64,000 bases of DNA from Mesorhabditis belari (taxonomy: Eukaryota > Nematoda > Chromadorea > Rhabditida > Rhabditidae), in contig CAUEEP010000925.1 of assembly GCA_958450365.1 (NCBI GenBank), positions 868,001-932,000 on the forward strand. The letters run 5' to 3'. This document shows positions 27,201 to 34,613 of this stretch, one piece after another (position 1 is the first letter of the stretch; each line of letters opens with the position of its first letter). The position numbers and the translations under genes are program-made. The notes under the pieces were generated by a model. It did not search any database, had not been told where the DNA came from, and worked only from the letters and a program-made list of their open reading frames with translations.

Positions 27201-29946
27201 ATGCATTTGAAGTTTTGACCATTTTCGACTTTGAAGTTCATTTAAAGTTCCGAGCATCAAAAATCGTCTCTAGCCAATAAGAGTGCGTCACAAGCGAGGA
27301 GAGGAAAAGCAGCGGTGGCCTAGGGGATAGTGTGCCGGACTACAAAGCCCAGACCGGTCTGCTCGGTGGGTTCGAGTCCCACCACCAACAGATTTTTTGA
27401 AAAACAGTAATACCATTTTTTAAAGCTATTACAGTTCTAAACAACACTCGGAATCGACACTTACAGTGCTTATTAATCACTAGGAAAACAAAAGTGCTTT
27501 GTTTGGAATGTATTTCCTTCCTTCATACTTCGTTTAGCATTATTTACCTTTATTCTTATATCAGCTCCAGTTTGGATCATTCTCTCGTACGCCACTCTTT
27601 AGAATTTGAGCTTCGCCTAGAATACAAGAGTCTCTGCTATATAAAACCTATCGCATAAACAACTAATAAACAGACTACTGTCAGCTTGATTTGTTGGGTT
27701 ACTGTAAGTTAGTAAGGGATTATGTTTATGTACTGTAAGACATACCATAGTTTGGTTCACTCTTTAGAATTGAGCTCTTTGATAATAGAGCTAGTTTCTA
27801 AAAAGTCAGCTTTCTAAAACAATTGTGGGACATTTGATTCGCAACTGCCCCTTTGCCATTGGCAATCTAACTTAGAACTCAAATTTCTTGATTTTAGGCT
27901 GTTCAATTGAAATGGTTTTTTGTACCAATCGATAGAGAAAGACTTGGCGCATCTAATGATACAAAGAATATTGAAATTGGATAGTCCAAAGCCGAGATAT
28001 TTGAGCTCGAAGTTAGACAATGGCAAAGGGGGCGAATGTCCCACAATCACAAGATCCTTTGTATCATTAGATGCGTCAAGTCTTTCTCTGCCGATTGGTA
28101 CAAAAACTATTTAAATTGAACAGTCCAACACCAAGATAATTGAGCTCAAAGTTGAATTAGCAAGAGGGGCGGTGCGACCGACCTTTTATACGCGCCCCGC
28201 CCCTGCCATTGGCAATCTAACTTAGAGCTTGAATTTCTTGGTTTTAGGCTGTTCAATTGATATGATTTTTGTACCAATCGATAGAGAAAGACTTGGCGAA
28301 TCTAATGATACAAAGAATATTAAAATTGGATAGCCTAAAGCCAAGATATTCGAGTTCGAAGTTAGACACAGGGGCGAGGCGGGGCAAAAGGAGCGATGCA
28401 TGAATCAAATGTTCGACAAGCTTCTAAAACATGACCCAAACTACCGTGTATTCAGCTACAGATAATTTCTGTTCTTACTGTAGTTCCTAAACTGTTTTCC
28501 CTTGACTCCAAGCAATCTTTCAGATCCGAATCACGACTCACGAGGAGTGGCCAGTGCAAGTCGATGGAGAGCCGCATATTCAGCCACCCGGCACGATTAC
28601 CATCCTCAAATCAGCGCTAAGGGTGAGTTTCTAAAACGAAAAAACTACCAAAATACGTACTAGGACAACGGTAGAGTGCTAAAACAGACTCTAAACTCGA
28701 AAATTGACCATCCCCCTTTTTCTCACACACAAACAGCACCGTTTACCTCAACTTTTCCGTGTGCAAGCGCTTTTTTGTCGTCGGCTTCCATTTTGACCGC
28801 TTTTTTTTCACGGCTTTCCCGCTGATTTACAGGTTTTTGTGGGCAAAGATACCGTAATTTTTGAATTTCACAGTAGCTTTAAGCCAACGAACACGTAACA
28901 GTACGCTCCAAAAGCTCGAAAAGCTTCACAAGCTTCACTGGCCTTGTTCAAGCCTCAATTTCGCTAATTTTTAACCTTTTCTAACTTTTTTACGGTATCT
29001 GGGCTACAAAAATAGCTACCGCGGGCTTTAAAAGAAAAAAATTCATCTCTCTTCAACGCTCGGCTTTTTTTCACACAGCACAATTTGAGATTGGCTTTTT
29101 ATTGGCTGGCTTGCGTGTCGGGACTCTCTTTCCTGTCAATCACTTTAGAGATTACGGTGGAAATTAGTAGCAAATATTGCAAAAGGGCTACCGTACCACT
29201 CCTAGTGCCTTTTAGGTCTTTTTTTTGCGTTTCCTAGGTTGCTTTTTGTCACTTTTTGTCAGAGACACTTTTTTTGGAGAAATGAGTGTTTTAATAACGA
29301 TTGTGCACTCCAGGATCTATGAAAATCTAATAGAAATTGGTGTTTCATGTGTAAATTGGAGCATAGCGTCGTTAAAACTGATTTCACAGAGCTGAAGACA
29401 ATTAAACGACTTTTAGCATTAAGCTAGTTGTTGAATTTTTGTCAATGCCTTCCAGAACATTTAGAAATCAAGAAATTTTTGAAATTAGACTAGTGAGAGA
29501 GACGAGAGAGCCTTGTATCGTGTTCACTCGATTTTAGATCGAAATTTCATTAGCTAATCGCTGATTTTTGAAATTTTCAATAATCCTGGAGTGCAGTAGG
29601 GAAAAATAGACAAAAATAGACAAAAATAGGCGAAAAATTCCAAAAATCAGGAAAAAGAGAGTCTTGGCAAAGAGATGAAACTAAAACCTTTAAAAAAAAA
29701 TAACGCTTGATCCCATTTTTCCAGGCGCAAATGCTGAAGAAAGCGAAGAAGAAAAGGAATCAAGGGCAACAAATAGCGATAGGTGGAGGTGGACGGAGTG
29801 TGGGCAATGATGAGATGGCGGCGAGCACGAGAGGAGGCGGCGCAGTCCACACAACGAGCACATTCAAAAGAGGCGGCAGAGGGGGGAAAAGAGGACCGGG
29901 AGGAGATGAAACTGATAGTAATGACGAGGCGGACGCTTTTTTGTAA
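7759..29946 (+). CDS. dgk-1: Diacylglycerol kinase theta-type (DGK-1-like), full gene, short C-terminal isoform
   Basis: Phosphorylates diacylglycerol to phosphatidic acid; in C. elegans the orthologue damps DAG signalling at synapses (family knowledge). I read 24 exons with compatible phases: 7759-7832, 8906-8988, 9163-9242, 9656-9758, 10342-10430, 13765-13839, 14436-14492, 15085-15238, 16351-16427, 17777-17942, 18008-18149, 18876-18980, 19236-19332, 20598-20745, 20903-21060, 21272-21423, 24455-24554, 25075-25262, 25942-26092, 26373-26510, 26679-26813, 26903-26986, 28524-28622, 29725-29946. They sum to 2877 nt, 958 residues. The order is C1 (21-70), C1 (84-131), C1 (150-200), RA/PH-like (about 265-434), DAGK catalytic (about 545-680, with GGDGT at 603-607 and PLGTGND at 633-639) and DAGK accessory (about 705-860). 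The start follows a TTTTTCCAG acceptor by two bases, which suits SL trans-splicing. The least certain joins are the donors of exons 8 and 22, chosen for phase and homology. The motif usually VNPKSGG reads VNVKSGG. Confidence 0.9.
8217..8500 (+). repeat. Two copies of a dispersed repeat in dgk-1 intron 1
   Basis: Segments with AATCTTGGCTACATTTTGGT and CCCGATTGGAG occur at about 8217-8352 and 8395-8490. A third, inverted copy is at 16855-16995. Confidence 0.7.
8628..8772. repeat. Purine-rich tandem array of about 24 bp
   Basis: About six diverged units of AGAAAAGGAACCAAATCTGT lie in intron 1 of dgk-1. Confidence 0.7.
9378..9575. mobile_element. hAT-like MITE in dgk-1 intron 3
   Basis: Near-perfect inverted arms: AGACATGGAAAAATTCCAAG on the left and its complement on the right, with a short loop. 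A relative at 35624-35803 has 8-bp target duplications. Confidence 0.75.
9656..10430 (+). CDS. dgk-1: dgk-1 exons 4-5: second C1 domain
   Basis: Exon 4 (9656-9758) and exon 5 (10342-10430) encode residues 80-143. All eight C1 ligands are present: H84, C97, C100, C112, C115, H120, C123, C131. The phase-1 join rebuilds V114. The donor of exon 5 is GTCGGT, a weaker site also used at exon 19. Confidence 0.9.
10537..10852. repeat. 13-bp TTCTGGAGCTGGC minisatellite in dgk-1 intron 5
   Basis: About 24 units. As 13 is not divisible by three, translation cycles through frames and gives a spurious Leu/Gly/Ala/Trp repeat protein. Confidence 0.85.
11360..11462. mobile_element. pogo-like terminal-repeat fragment
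   Basis: Contains TCGTTAGATCGAGAGTCG and ATATCGAGAGTCGACTGT, close to the right end of the element at 29967. Probably a remnant. Confidence 0.4.
11580..12900. other. Middle of dgk-1 intron 5, no gene seen
   Basis: A/T-rich. A lone TTGGGTTGGGGAG end at 12566 matches the mariner-type MITE downstream. The ORFs at 12177-12502 lie in T-rich sequence without gene-like features. Confidence 0.4.
12911..12976. repeat. 19-bp tandem repeat, three units
   Basis: CTTATTTGCCGACGCTTTC is repeated three times. Confidence 0.8.
13034..13554. mobile_element. mariner-type MITE, 521 bp
   Basis: Terminal inverted repeats of about 28 bp begin TTGGGTTGGGGAGAATGAG, and the element is flanked by TA on both sides (13032-13033, 13555-13556). 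No transposase is left. The right end of another copy abuts the retrotransposon at about 48303-48346. Confidence 0.8.
13765..15238 (+). CDS. dgk-1: dgk-1 exons 6-8: third C1 domain
   Basis: Exon 6 (13765-13839), exon 7 (14436-14492) and exon 8 (15085-15238) encode a third C1 domain: H150, C163, C166, C181, C184, H189, C192, C200. This is the theta-class extended C1 that precedes the RA region. Exon 8 could end at 15238 (donor GTAAGG, phase 1) or six bases later (GTCACT, phase 0). The first gives the more natural reading across exon 9 and is preferred. Confidence 0.87.
13957..14023 (-). repeat. tRNA-like module, - strand
   Basis: Read on the - strand: A-box TGGCCGACTGG and B-box GGTTCATTCC at tRNA spacing. 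Poor stems; likely a tRNA-derived repeat in intron 6. Confidence 0.4.
14168..14243 (+). repeat. tRNA-like module
   Basis: A-box TGGCGCAGTCGG and B-box GGTTCGACTCC, with GTCGC and GTGAC at the ends. Lies in intron 6, about 145 bases from an opposed tRNA-like module. Confidence 0.45.
15448..15525. repeat. 12-bp tandem repeat in intron 8
   Basis: About six units of TCCTGAAGCTAA, diverged. Confidence 0.6.
15876..16206. repeat. Dispersed inverted-repeat element, copy 1
   Basis: Contains GATTGGTATTTCAAGAACTA, an AGCTCAAA motif and a poly-C run of 14. It is related to the larger element at 27826-28415 in intron 22. Confidence 0.6.
16351..19332 (+). CDS. dgk-1: dgk-1 exons 9-13: acidic linker and RA/PH-like region
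   Basis: Exon 9 (16351-16427) encodes an acidic, Ser/Lys-rich linker. Exon 10 (17777-17942) begins VLRIFDGN and resembles the first Ras-associating-like unit of DGK theta. Exons 11-13 (18008-18149, 18876-18980, 19236-19332) carry the second, with the KIYGGWLR stretch that matches the mammalian KIYPGWLK region. Ras binding is not established for this family; the region overlaps what is sometimes called a PH domain. Codon phases run 1, 2, 2, 0 without conflict. Confidence 0.85.
16440..17700 (-). repeat. Intron 9, with an inverted copy of a dispersed repeat
   Basis: 16855-16995 is the inverse of the repeat at 8217-8352. The rest is A/T-rich, with a GACTGACTGAC tract at about 17395-17445. No gene seen. 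Confidence 0.5.
18212..18753. mobile_element. Large palindromic MITE in dgk-1 intron 11
   Basis: The outer arms start TAGACTTGTAACGAAAA and are complementary at the other end. An inner inverted pair (about 18400-18445 and 18517-18560, with CCGTCCATTATGGGCGGGAC) makes a second stem, so most of the element can fold. Confidence 0.75.
19469..19860. mobile_element. Inverted-repeat MITE in dgk-1 intron 13
   Basis: Arms begin GCTTAACGAGTCCGGGCAAA and its complement, about 150 bp each, with a short loop. Confidence 0.75.
20020..20075 (-). repeat. tRNA-like A-box segment, - strand
   Basis: Reads TGATGGTATAGTGGATAAG on the - strand, an A-box-like start. The B-box is decayed. Confidence 0.3.
20095..20170. 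repeat. Tandem repeat, 2.5 units of about 33 bp
   Basis: Units contain CTAAATCTAATATTTGGCAT. It lies in intron 13. Confidence 0.6.
20378..20530. mobile_element. Short inverted-repeat MITE in dgk-1 intron 13
   Basis: CGGGGTAGGCTACTTTGCGC and the complementary end AATTAGCCTACCCC bracket a small loop with TTGCGCAACAGGG pairs. Confidence 0.65.
20598..21423 (+). CDS. dgk-1: dgk-1 exons 14-16: linker and start of DAGK catalytic domain
   Basis: Exon 14 (20598-20745) includes [10 protein letters not shown], matching the LFVGGLPPGL segment of human DGK theta. Exon 15 (20903-21060) follows with a phase-1 join. Exon 16 (21272-21423) opens the catalytic domain with [11 protein letters not shown], where most DGKs have VNPKSGG. 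It ends at [11 protein letters not shown], phase 2, before a 3-kb intron that contains antisense genes. Confidence 0.88.
21692..22723 (-). CDS. F-box-like protein nested antisense in dgk-1 intron 16
   Basis: Single open frame of 343 residues, taking the ATG five bases after a TTTCAG acceptor that is conserved in every relative in this window. Residues about 12-55 ([20 protein letters not shown], then a DVIQLMK stretch and FRSILL) resemble an F-box, which in known proteins binds SKP1 in SCF ubiquitin ligases. The C-terminus has [12 protein letters not shown] and [10 protein letters not shown], the family signature seen in the copies at 38.7, 43.9 and 50.8 kb. No disabling change was seen. It is the most diverged intact member. 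The F-box assignment is from pattern only; the family is otherwise not recognised. Confidence 0.65.
   Translation of the reverse strand: MAEFSSAMPNLINFPMEKLCYDLMLEVIEQMDPFDVIQLMKADGKFRSILLSEPWRIFGKHVHSIVFYPVYIVEVYRFPSSNPVIFDLRFCSNFFKRIRSCSILDFYKKARHDPCEIESQLATKLYSALESIGEIRHQYFERDWWKILGNFKGQFTERIDLDLSGYISNGNDSYYHFLSNLIGGRLKDCNEISFRIFISQFTVFHRLLSQTNAKRILLRIKKEPTFPSSSKGLVIPWIFTHGIPSQNRNAVIFFWFLERTGSFFSLNTPLLQNGDEAKKIFDVADRTRKEYARTRAYGSMPSEPFKCFRKKIDDGRDCIYMLGGEPLNRFFAKYVPAQTENEK
22724..22760 (-). promoter_or_regulatory. Conserved splice acceptor before the F-box-like start
   Basis: On the - strand CTAATCTTTC, a short A/T run, TTTTCAG, GTAGA and ATG. The same block precedes nearly every family copy, so it is either a trans-splice site or the end of an intron with a remote first exon. 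Confidence 0.55.
23008..23833 (-). pseudogene. Decayed F-box-like copy (subfamily B) in dgk-1 intron 16
   Basis: Starts [20 protein letters not shown] after the family acceptor, with an F-box-like segment ([14 protein letters not shown]). The coding sense is then split among several frames: about 23470-23748, 23435-23701, 23114-23398 and 23008-23256. Several frameshifts and no single long frame indicate a pseudogene. Confidence 0.65.
23925..24270. repeat. Family-associated spacer and MITE end in intron 16
   Basis: GTGGGGACAAATGCCGG and the sequence after it recur beside other subfamily-B copies at 40.46, 41.5, 52.57 and 52.8 kb. A lone family acceptor is at 24068-24095. CCAACCAGCAAAGTACCG near 24250 is one end of the hAT-like MITE found whole at 40721. 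Confidence 0.6.
24455..26092 (+). CDS. dgk-1: dgk-1 exons 17-19: catalytic core and start of accessory domain
   Basis: Exon 17 (24455-24554) carries the ATP-binding GGDGT at residues 603-607. Exon 18 (25075-25262) carries [18 protein letters not shown], the second conserved catalytic motif. Exon 19 (25942-26092) has a Pro/Thr/Glu linker and [12 protein letters not shown], the start of the DAGK accessory domain. All expected catalytic motifs are intact, so the kinase should be active. Confidence 0.92.
25757..25840. repeat. 22-bp tandem repeat in dgk-1 intron 18
   Basis: Four units of CTTGGCTTGACAACTGGCA plus spacer bases. Confidence 0.8.
26373..28622 (+). CDS. dgk-1: dgk-1 exons 20-23: DAGK accessory domain
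   Basis: Exons 20 (26373-26510), 21 (26679-26813), 22 (26903-26986) and 23 (28524-28622) are all phase 0. Landmarks are [26 protein letters not shown] and WPVQVDGEP, in the order seen in DGK theta. The donor of exon 22 is taken as GTCAGT at 26987, which gives IAQGGS joined to IRIT, parallel to the human IAQGSYFRV. Intron 22 (1.54 kb) contains an inverted-repeat element with a tRNA-like core. Confidence 0.87.
27072..27583. mobile_element. TIR element with a tRNA-like core in dgk-1 intron 22
   Basis: The ends AATGATCCAAACTGGAGCTG (about 27075) and CAGCTCCAGTTTGGATCATT (about 27562) are inverted. The interior carries a tRNA-like module at 27310-27390 (A-box TGGCCTAGGGG, B-box GGTTCGAGTCC). Confidence 0.6.
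27826..28415. repeat. Dispersed inverted-repeat element, copy 2
   Basis: Repeated blocks with CCAATCGATAGAGAAAGACT and AATCTAACTTAGA in both orientations. At least two nested copies, related to 15876-16206. Confidence 0.65.
28630..29720. other. dgk-1 intron 23, with a small MITE
   Basis: TGCACTCCAGGAT at about 29304 and ATCCTGGAGTGCA at about 29582 are inverted ends of a 290-bp element. The rest is T-rich non-coding sequence. Confidence 0.5.
29725..29946 (+). CDS. dgk-1: dgk-1 exon 24: short-isoform C-terminus
   Basis: This is a phase-0 terminal exon after a TTTTTCCAG acceptor. It encodes [13 protein letters not shown], a Gly/Arg-rich stretch and an acidic end, closing with TAA at 29944-29946. 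The MLKKAK start parallels the MLRKAK end of human DGK theta. An alternative exon at 34614 begins ANMLKKPRRRRR in the same phase, so the two are likely mutually exclusive ends. Confidence 0.85.
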   Translation, partial: AQMLKKAKKKRNQGQQIAIGGGGRSVGNDEMAASTRGGGAVHTTSTFKRGGRGGKRGPGGDETDSNDEADAFL

Positions 29947-29966
29947 ATAAGGGAAGATCTGAAGTA

Positions 29967-30161
29967 TAGTTGACTCTCAATACAACGATTTTCTCAATAA
30001 AACGATCTCAAATTCTAAAATATGCTCTTGGTTTCTGTCCAGCCGAACGCTATCGTTTGGGGCAGCTGCGCAAGAAATTTAGGGCACATTTTAGAATCAT
30101 TAAATCCGAGTAAGCCGTTCCGAGCGTTCCGAGCAAATCGTTAAATCGAGAATCGACTGTA
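29967..30161. mobile_element. pogo/Tc1-like MITE in the dgk-1 short 3' UTR
   Basis: The ends are inverted: AGTTGACTCTCAATACAACG on the left and a TTAAATCGAGAATCGACTG-type end on the right, next to TA. The element starts about 20 bases after the dgk-1 stop. It contains AATAAA at 29996-30001, a possible poly(A) signal for the short isoform. A second copy of its right end lies at 30334-30373. Confidence 0.6.
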
Positions 30162-30391
30162 ATTGGGCTGCGTACTGTAAACTGGAGAAGTCTAGGGTAT
30201 GGTGGCTAACTGGATAAACTCTATCCCCGTAAATCATTTTCTAAAAACGTGGCCTTACCAGGAAAGTTACTGTACTCTTTACTGTTAGCCTTTTAAGCCT
30301 TAATCCATGCTAAGCTAAGTACTATCGTTCTGAGCATTCCGAGCATATCGTTAAATCGAGAATCGACTGTAATTGGGCTGCGTACTGTAAT
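30118..30391. repeat. Direct duplication downstream of dgk-1 short end
   Basis: A stretch ending AATTGGGCTGCGTACTGTAA occurs at about 30118-30180 and again at about 30325-30391, each preceded by the pogo-like end. It looks like a local duplication of the element's right side plus its flank. Confidence 0.6.
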
Positions 30392-30614
30392 CCATGCAAA
30401 GTTACAGTATGAAATATAGATACGTTCCCCAAAGCATCCTTTAGAAAACGATTTGGTTAGAATATATTTGCAACCGAGGGTTTTTTTTGAAAACTACTAC
30501 TTGGAATCAATAAAGCTAAAGGCTTAAAACTTTGTTTCTAACTTTATTGGATTGGATTACTGTAGCTGAACCGGACAGGGGGTGGCTGTAAGCAAAAGGG
30601 CTAACTTACCGTAT

Positions 30615-31195
30615 TTGGGGTACTGTAAAGATTACTGTATCTCCCCAGGGTTATTGCATCTCTCGAGGATTACTGTACCTCCCCAGGGTTACGGTATATC
30701 CCCAGGATTACTGTATCTCCTAGGGGTTACAGTATCTCCTTAGGATTACGGTATCTTCTCAGGATTACTGTATCTCCTTAGGAATTACAGGATCTCCTCA
30801 GGATTACTGTATCTCCTTAGAATTACAGGATCTCCTCAGGATTACTGTATCTCCTTAGAATTACAGGATCTCCTCAGGATTACTGTATCTCCCCAGGGTT
30901 ATTGCATCTCTCGGGGATTACGGTATCTTCTCAGGAACACGGTATCTATCCACGATTACGGTAATCTCCCCAAGCTTACTGTATCTTCTCAGAGTTACTG
31001 TATCCCTCAGGGATTAAGGTATCTTCCCAGGATTACTGTACCTCTCCAGGATCATAGCATCTCCCCAGGACTACTTTATCTTCCCAGAACTACTGTATCT
31101 CCCCAGGATTACTGCATCTTTCCAGGATCACAGTACCTCTCCAGGATTACGGTACCACCCCAAGCTTACTGTATCTTCCCAGAATTACTGTATCG
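30615..31195. repeat. Minisatellite of GGATTACTGTATCTCCCCAG units
   Basis: About 25 units near 21-22 bp, diverged in the order of CTGTATCT, CGGTATCT and CAGGATCT variants. It sits between the two alternative 3' ends of dgk-1. Confidence 0.85.
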
Positions 31196-31199
31196 CTTC

Positions 31200-32210
31200 A
31201 TATAGCCTCAAAAACCTAAAACACTAACGTTTCCGATACATTTCATTCATTCATTTGTCATTTTTCCTTGTCCGATTGCTCCGAATCAAAAACGACTGCC
31301 CCAATCTTACTGTAACTTGTCCACTTTTTAGCAATTCACAAATTTTGCCAGATCATCTGTTTATTCAATTTCCAAGACAATTCCTGTGTTTTGTCTCGTT
31401 TTCGTACTCCCACTTGTACTTACTAAGTAAGCCGCTAAGGAATCCGATGTTTTTCAAGCGTACTTTTGTTGTGGTTCTATAAGTTGGATAGCAGGAAGGG
31501 TTACGGTGGATTTTCCAAGCTAGCAAAGGCAAAGAAACTTTCGGACTACTATAAAAGGGTCAGCTTTAAGAAAACAAGGCAATTTTTGAATTGATTTGTC
31601 CCATCTGGAGCTCACGGCAGACTAGGGTTGCTTTAGAAATCTCAAATTGTCAATTTCAAATCTCGGGTTACGGTAACTCATCCAGCTTATAGAAACTCAA
31701 ATATTTAATTATTCAAATAGATTTTTAAATAAATGCCTTTTTTGTACTTTTCTTGAGATTTATTCTCTTCTAGGCGTTTCTTTTCTTGTACAAATCTCTT
31801 GCCGATACGATTTTTCCTTTTTTTTTGCGTTTTTCTAGATTAGGATTTTGCGATTTTACATTTCTATTCAAATTTTCATTGAAAATCGACTAATCTAAGT
31901 TAAAAAAACCGATTTTTCTTTTTCTTTGATGTAAATTTTTGATATTTCCAATCCGATCATAAGAAAAGAGAGGGTTTTAAGCAAATTTTTTTTGAAAATT
32001 TTTATTTCCATTTTCAATAATGCAAATCTCAGCTCAAAATCCAAAAATTACCCAAAAATTTTCTCAAAATATCCAATTGAATCTTTATTTTCTTCGAAAA
32101 TGCGATCAATTTCTCCGGCTCTTTCGGGTATTTTCCGGAAATTTTACGGGTATTTTGAAAGAATCTGGAGATTTCGTATTTCGGGAAAAATTCGGGGATT
32201 TTCATCGGCT
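31200..32210. other. Long alternative intron of dgk-1, no gene seen
   Basis: A/T-rich sequence within the 28623-34613 span that the long isoform must remove. ORFs here (for example 31255-31482 and 31992-32282) show no protein-like pattern. Confidence 0.4.
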
Positions 32211-32918
32211 CGTCACTCTTTGAAAGGCCTAGAACTTTGTCTAGAGATCGTATTTTTATTAACTTTTTATATCATTGGATAGAGGATATTTAGCCTTTCA
32301 AATGATACCAACTAGAGCTTGATTGGGTAATCGAATCAAAGAAAATCAGAGCCAATTCTGAGCAAATGAGGCCTATCCAACTCGGGTGTCTTGTCGCCTT
32401 GTTTGCACGCAAATTAAATATCCACTCAAGCTCTATTTGGTATCATTTGAAAGCCTGAAATATACCAAGTGCAATTAGTGGAAATCATGTACAAGACAAT
32501 GCTGTTGATGATTGAGAGTTTTTGGAAGAATTGAGGAGAAGGAGGGGGTGAGTTGAAGTCTTTGCTAAGTGCATGACAACTTGTCTTTGGTTTAAAGGCC
32601 TATAACTTTGTCTAGAGATTGGATTTTTGTTAACTTTTTAGCTCATTGGACAGAGGACATTTCAGGCTTTCAAATGATACCAAATAGAACTTGATTCGGT
32701 TTTTGCATCCCTTTGCAAACAAGGCGACAAGATACCCGAGTTGGATAGGCCTCATTTGCCTCCTTTGCTCAGAGTTGGCTCTGATTTTCTTTGACTCGAT
32801 TACCCAATCAAGCTCTATTTGGTATCATTTGAAGGCTGAAATGTTCTCTATCTAATGATTTAAAAAGTTAATAAAAATCCAATCTCTAGACAAAGTTATA
32901 GGCCTTTAAAGAGTGACG
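32211..32918. mobile_element. Composite inverted-repeat element
   Basis: The left arm from GTCACTCTTTGAAAGGCCTA is inverted at the right end. A direct copy of the left arm also lies inside at about 32594-32700, so one element seems nested in or fused to another. Confidence 0.7.
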
Positions 32919-33525
32919 AACCGTTCAAAATACTCGGAAACTACACAAAAGCCAATTTTCCTTTAAAAATCGAAATCCTGGAAGGCATTCGATGCATTAA
33001 AATGAAAATTAATCAAAAAAAATCAAATTCCAAATTTCTCAAAACCCTCCACCCGTTTTATTTCATTTTTTTCGTCCCGGTGTTCTGTGATTTCTTGTTT
33101 TTTTTGTTTAAAAACTAAAAAGCCAATTGATCCAAGTGAATCTTTAGTTTTATTATATGCAAATTATATAAATATAAATCTTATAAAAAGTTGGGCATTG
33201 ACGGGAAACGGCTACTGTAGCGAGGGTGCATTATAGCTCGGCAGAAACTCGTCAAGAAAAAATCGCCAGTATTTTCCCTATAAAATACTCTATTTTATAG
33301 TGTGACCTCCAGGATTACTGTAGGTTTAGTCGCATTTGCAAAAGAACCAAATTCAAGCCGTATTTCCCTTCACTACCCATCTCGGCCGTGTGTTTGTGTG
33401 TGCTTTTGTGCATCATCGCATTTCTTCTGTGGCTGAGCGAAAATTCTCTATTTCTCTATTTCTATTTCTATTTCTGTTTCTATGATCGATTTCGATTTAA
33501 AAAAAACAAAACTAGAAAAACTGTA

Positions 33526-33750
33526 CTGGACAATGAAATATCATATTTGAAAAAACACTTTTGCACTTTCGCGCGTCTGTAACTCCCTTGTCTTTGGGTT
33601 TAAACTATTAGTGTTATACATTTTCTGAAAGCTCTTTTCAAGGGCTACACAATGGTAATATTAATATTTAGAAATACGGTAAAGACAAGGGAGTTACAGA
33701 CGCGCGAAAGTGCGAAAGTGTTTTTTCAAATATGATATTTCATTGTCCAG
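33526..33750. mobile_element. MITE with TA target duplication, 225 bp
   Basis: About 85-bp terminal inverted repeats starting CTGGACAATGAAATATCAT, flanked by TA at 33524-33525 and 33751-33752. No ORF. Confidence 0.8.
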
Positions 33751-34139
33751 TATTTTCGAAAATTTTCTTGAATTTTCTTTTTTGTAAGTATCGAATTTCT
33801 CTTCTGGTTTCATTTTTGCCGATTTTTTTTTGTTTTTTTATTTTTTGTGGCTCTTCTCGAGTAAAGCTATCTAAAAAAACGCTAAATTAACAAAAGAAAT
33901 AACAAAATTTTAACAAAATTAGCTCAAACTTGGCTCAAATTAGGCTCAAATTAGCTCAAAAAAAACGAAATTACATTGAAAAAGTCAATTTTCACTTTAA
34001 GGACTCTCAAAAAATCGCAGCTAGCAAAAATTTACGAAAAATTCTTACAATTACCCTTTAGCTTTAGAATGAAAAGTCAATTTTGGATTGAATTTAAATT
34101 TGAATTTGAAAATTTGCTAAATTTTGCAAATCTTTACTA

Positions 34140-34535
34140 GCATAATAGACATTGGCACTACAAATTGCAAACGGAAACTAAAAACGCTCCTAACTTGCTC
34201 CAAAACTGCCGGATTGACACGATCTATAGCTCAAAAGATAGAGAATTTCAAGAGCTTTTGAATGAGCCAAAGTACACCAAAAAATGTTGATTCTAAAGAA
34301 AGTCATATTGTTTTGTAGCTTCGACGGTCCGTTTCGGCTACAACTTTCTTTAGAAGCAATCATTTTTGGTATACTTTAGTTCATTCGAAAGTTGAGTTGA
34401 GTCATAGTGTTCATTCTTGAGGTTCTCTACTTTTTGAGCTATAGATCGTCTCAATCAGACAGTTATGGAGCAAGTTAGAAGCGTTTTATTGTTGAGAGGT
34501 CGTCATTTTTGTAGTTTATAGTGCCTATGTGCTAT
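34140..34535. mobile_element. Inverted-repeat MITE
   Basis: AAAACGCTCCTAACTTGCTC at about 34180 pairs with GAGCAAGTTAGAAGCGTTTT ending at 34488; weaker pairing extends outward. Confidence 0.65.
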
Positions 34536-34613
34536 AGATCATGTCATTTCGGCAGATTTGAAGCAAGTTAGAAGTAATGGAACTAATTCAATTAGCCATT
34601 TCTTTTTTTTCAG

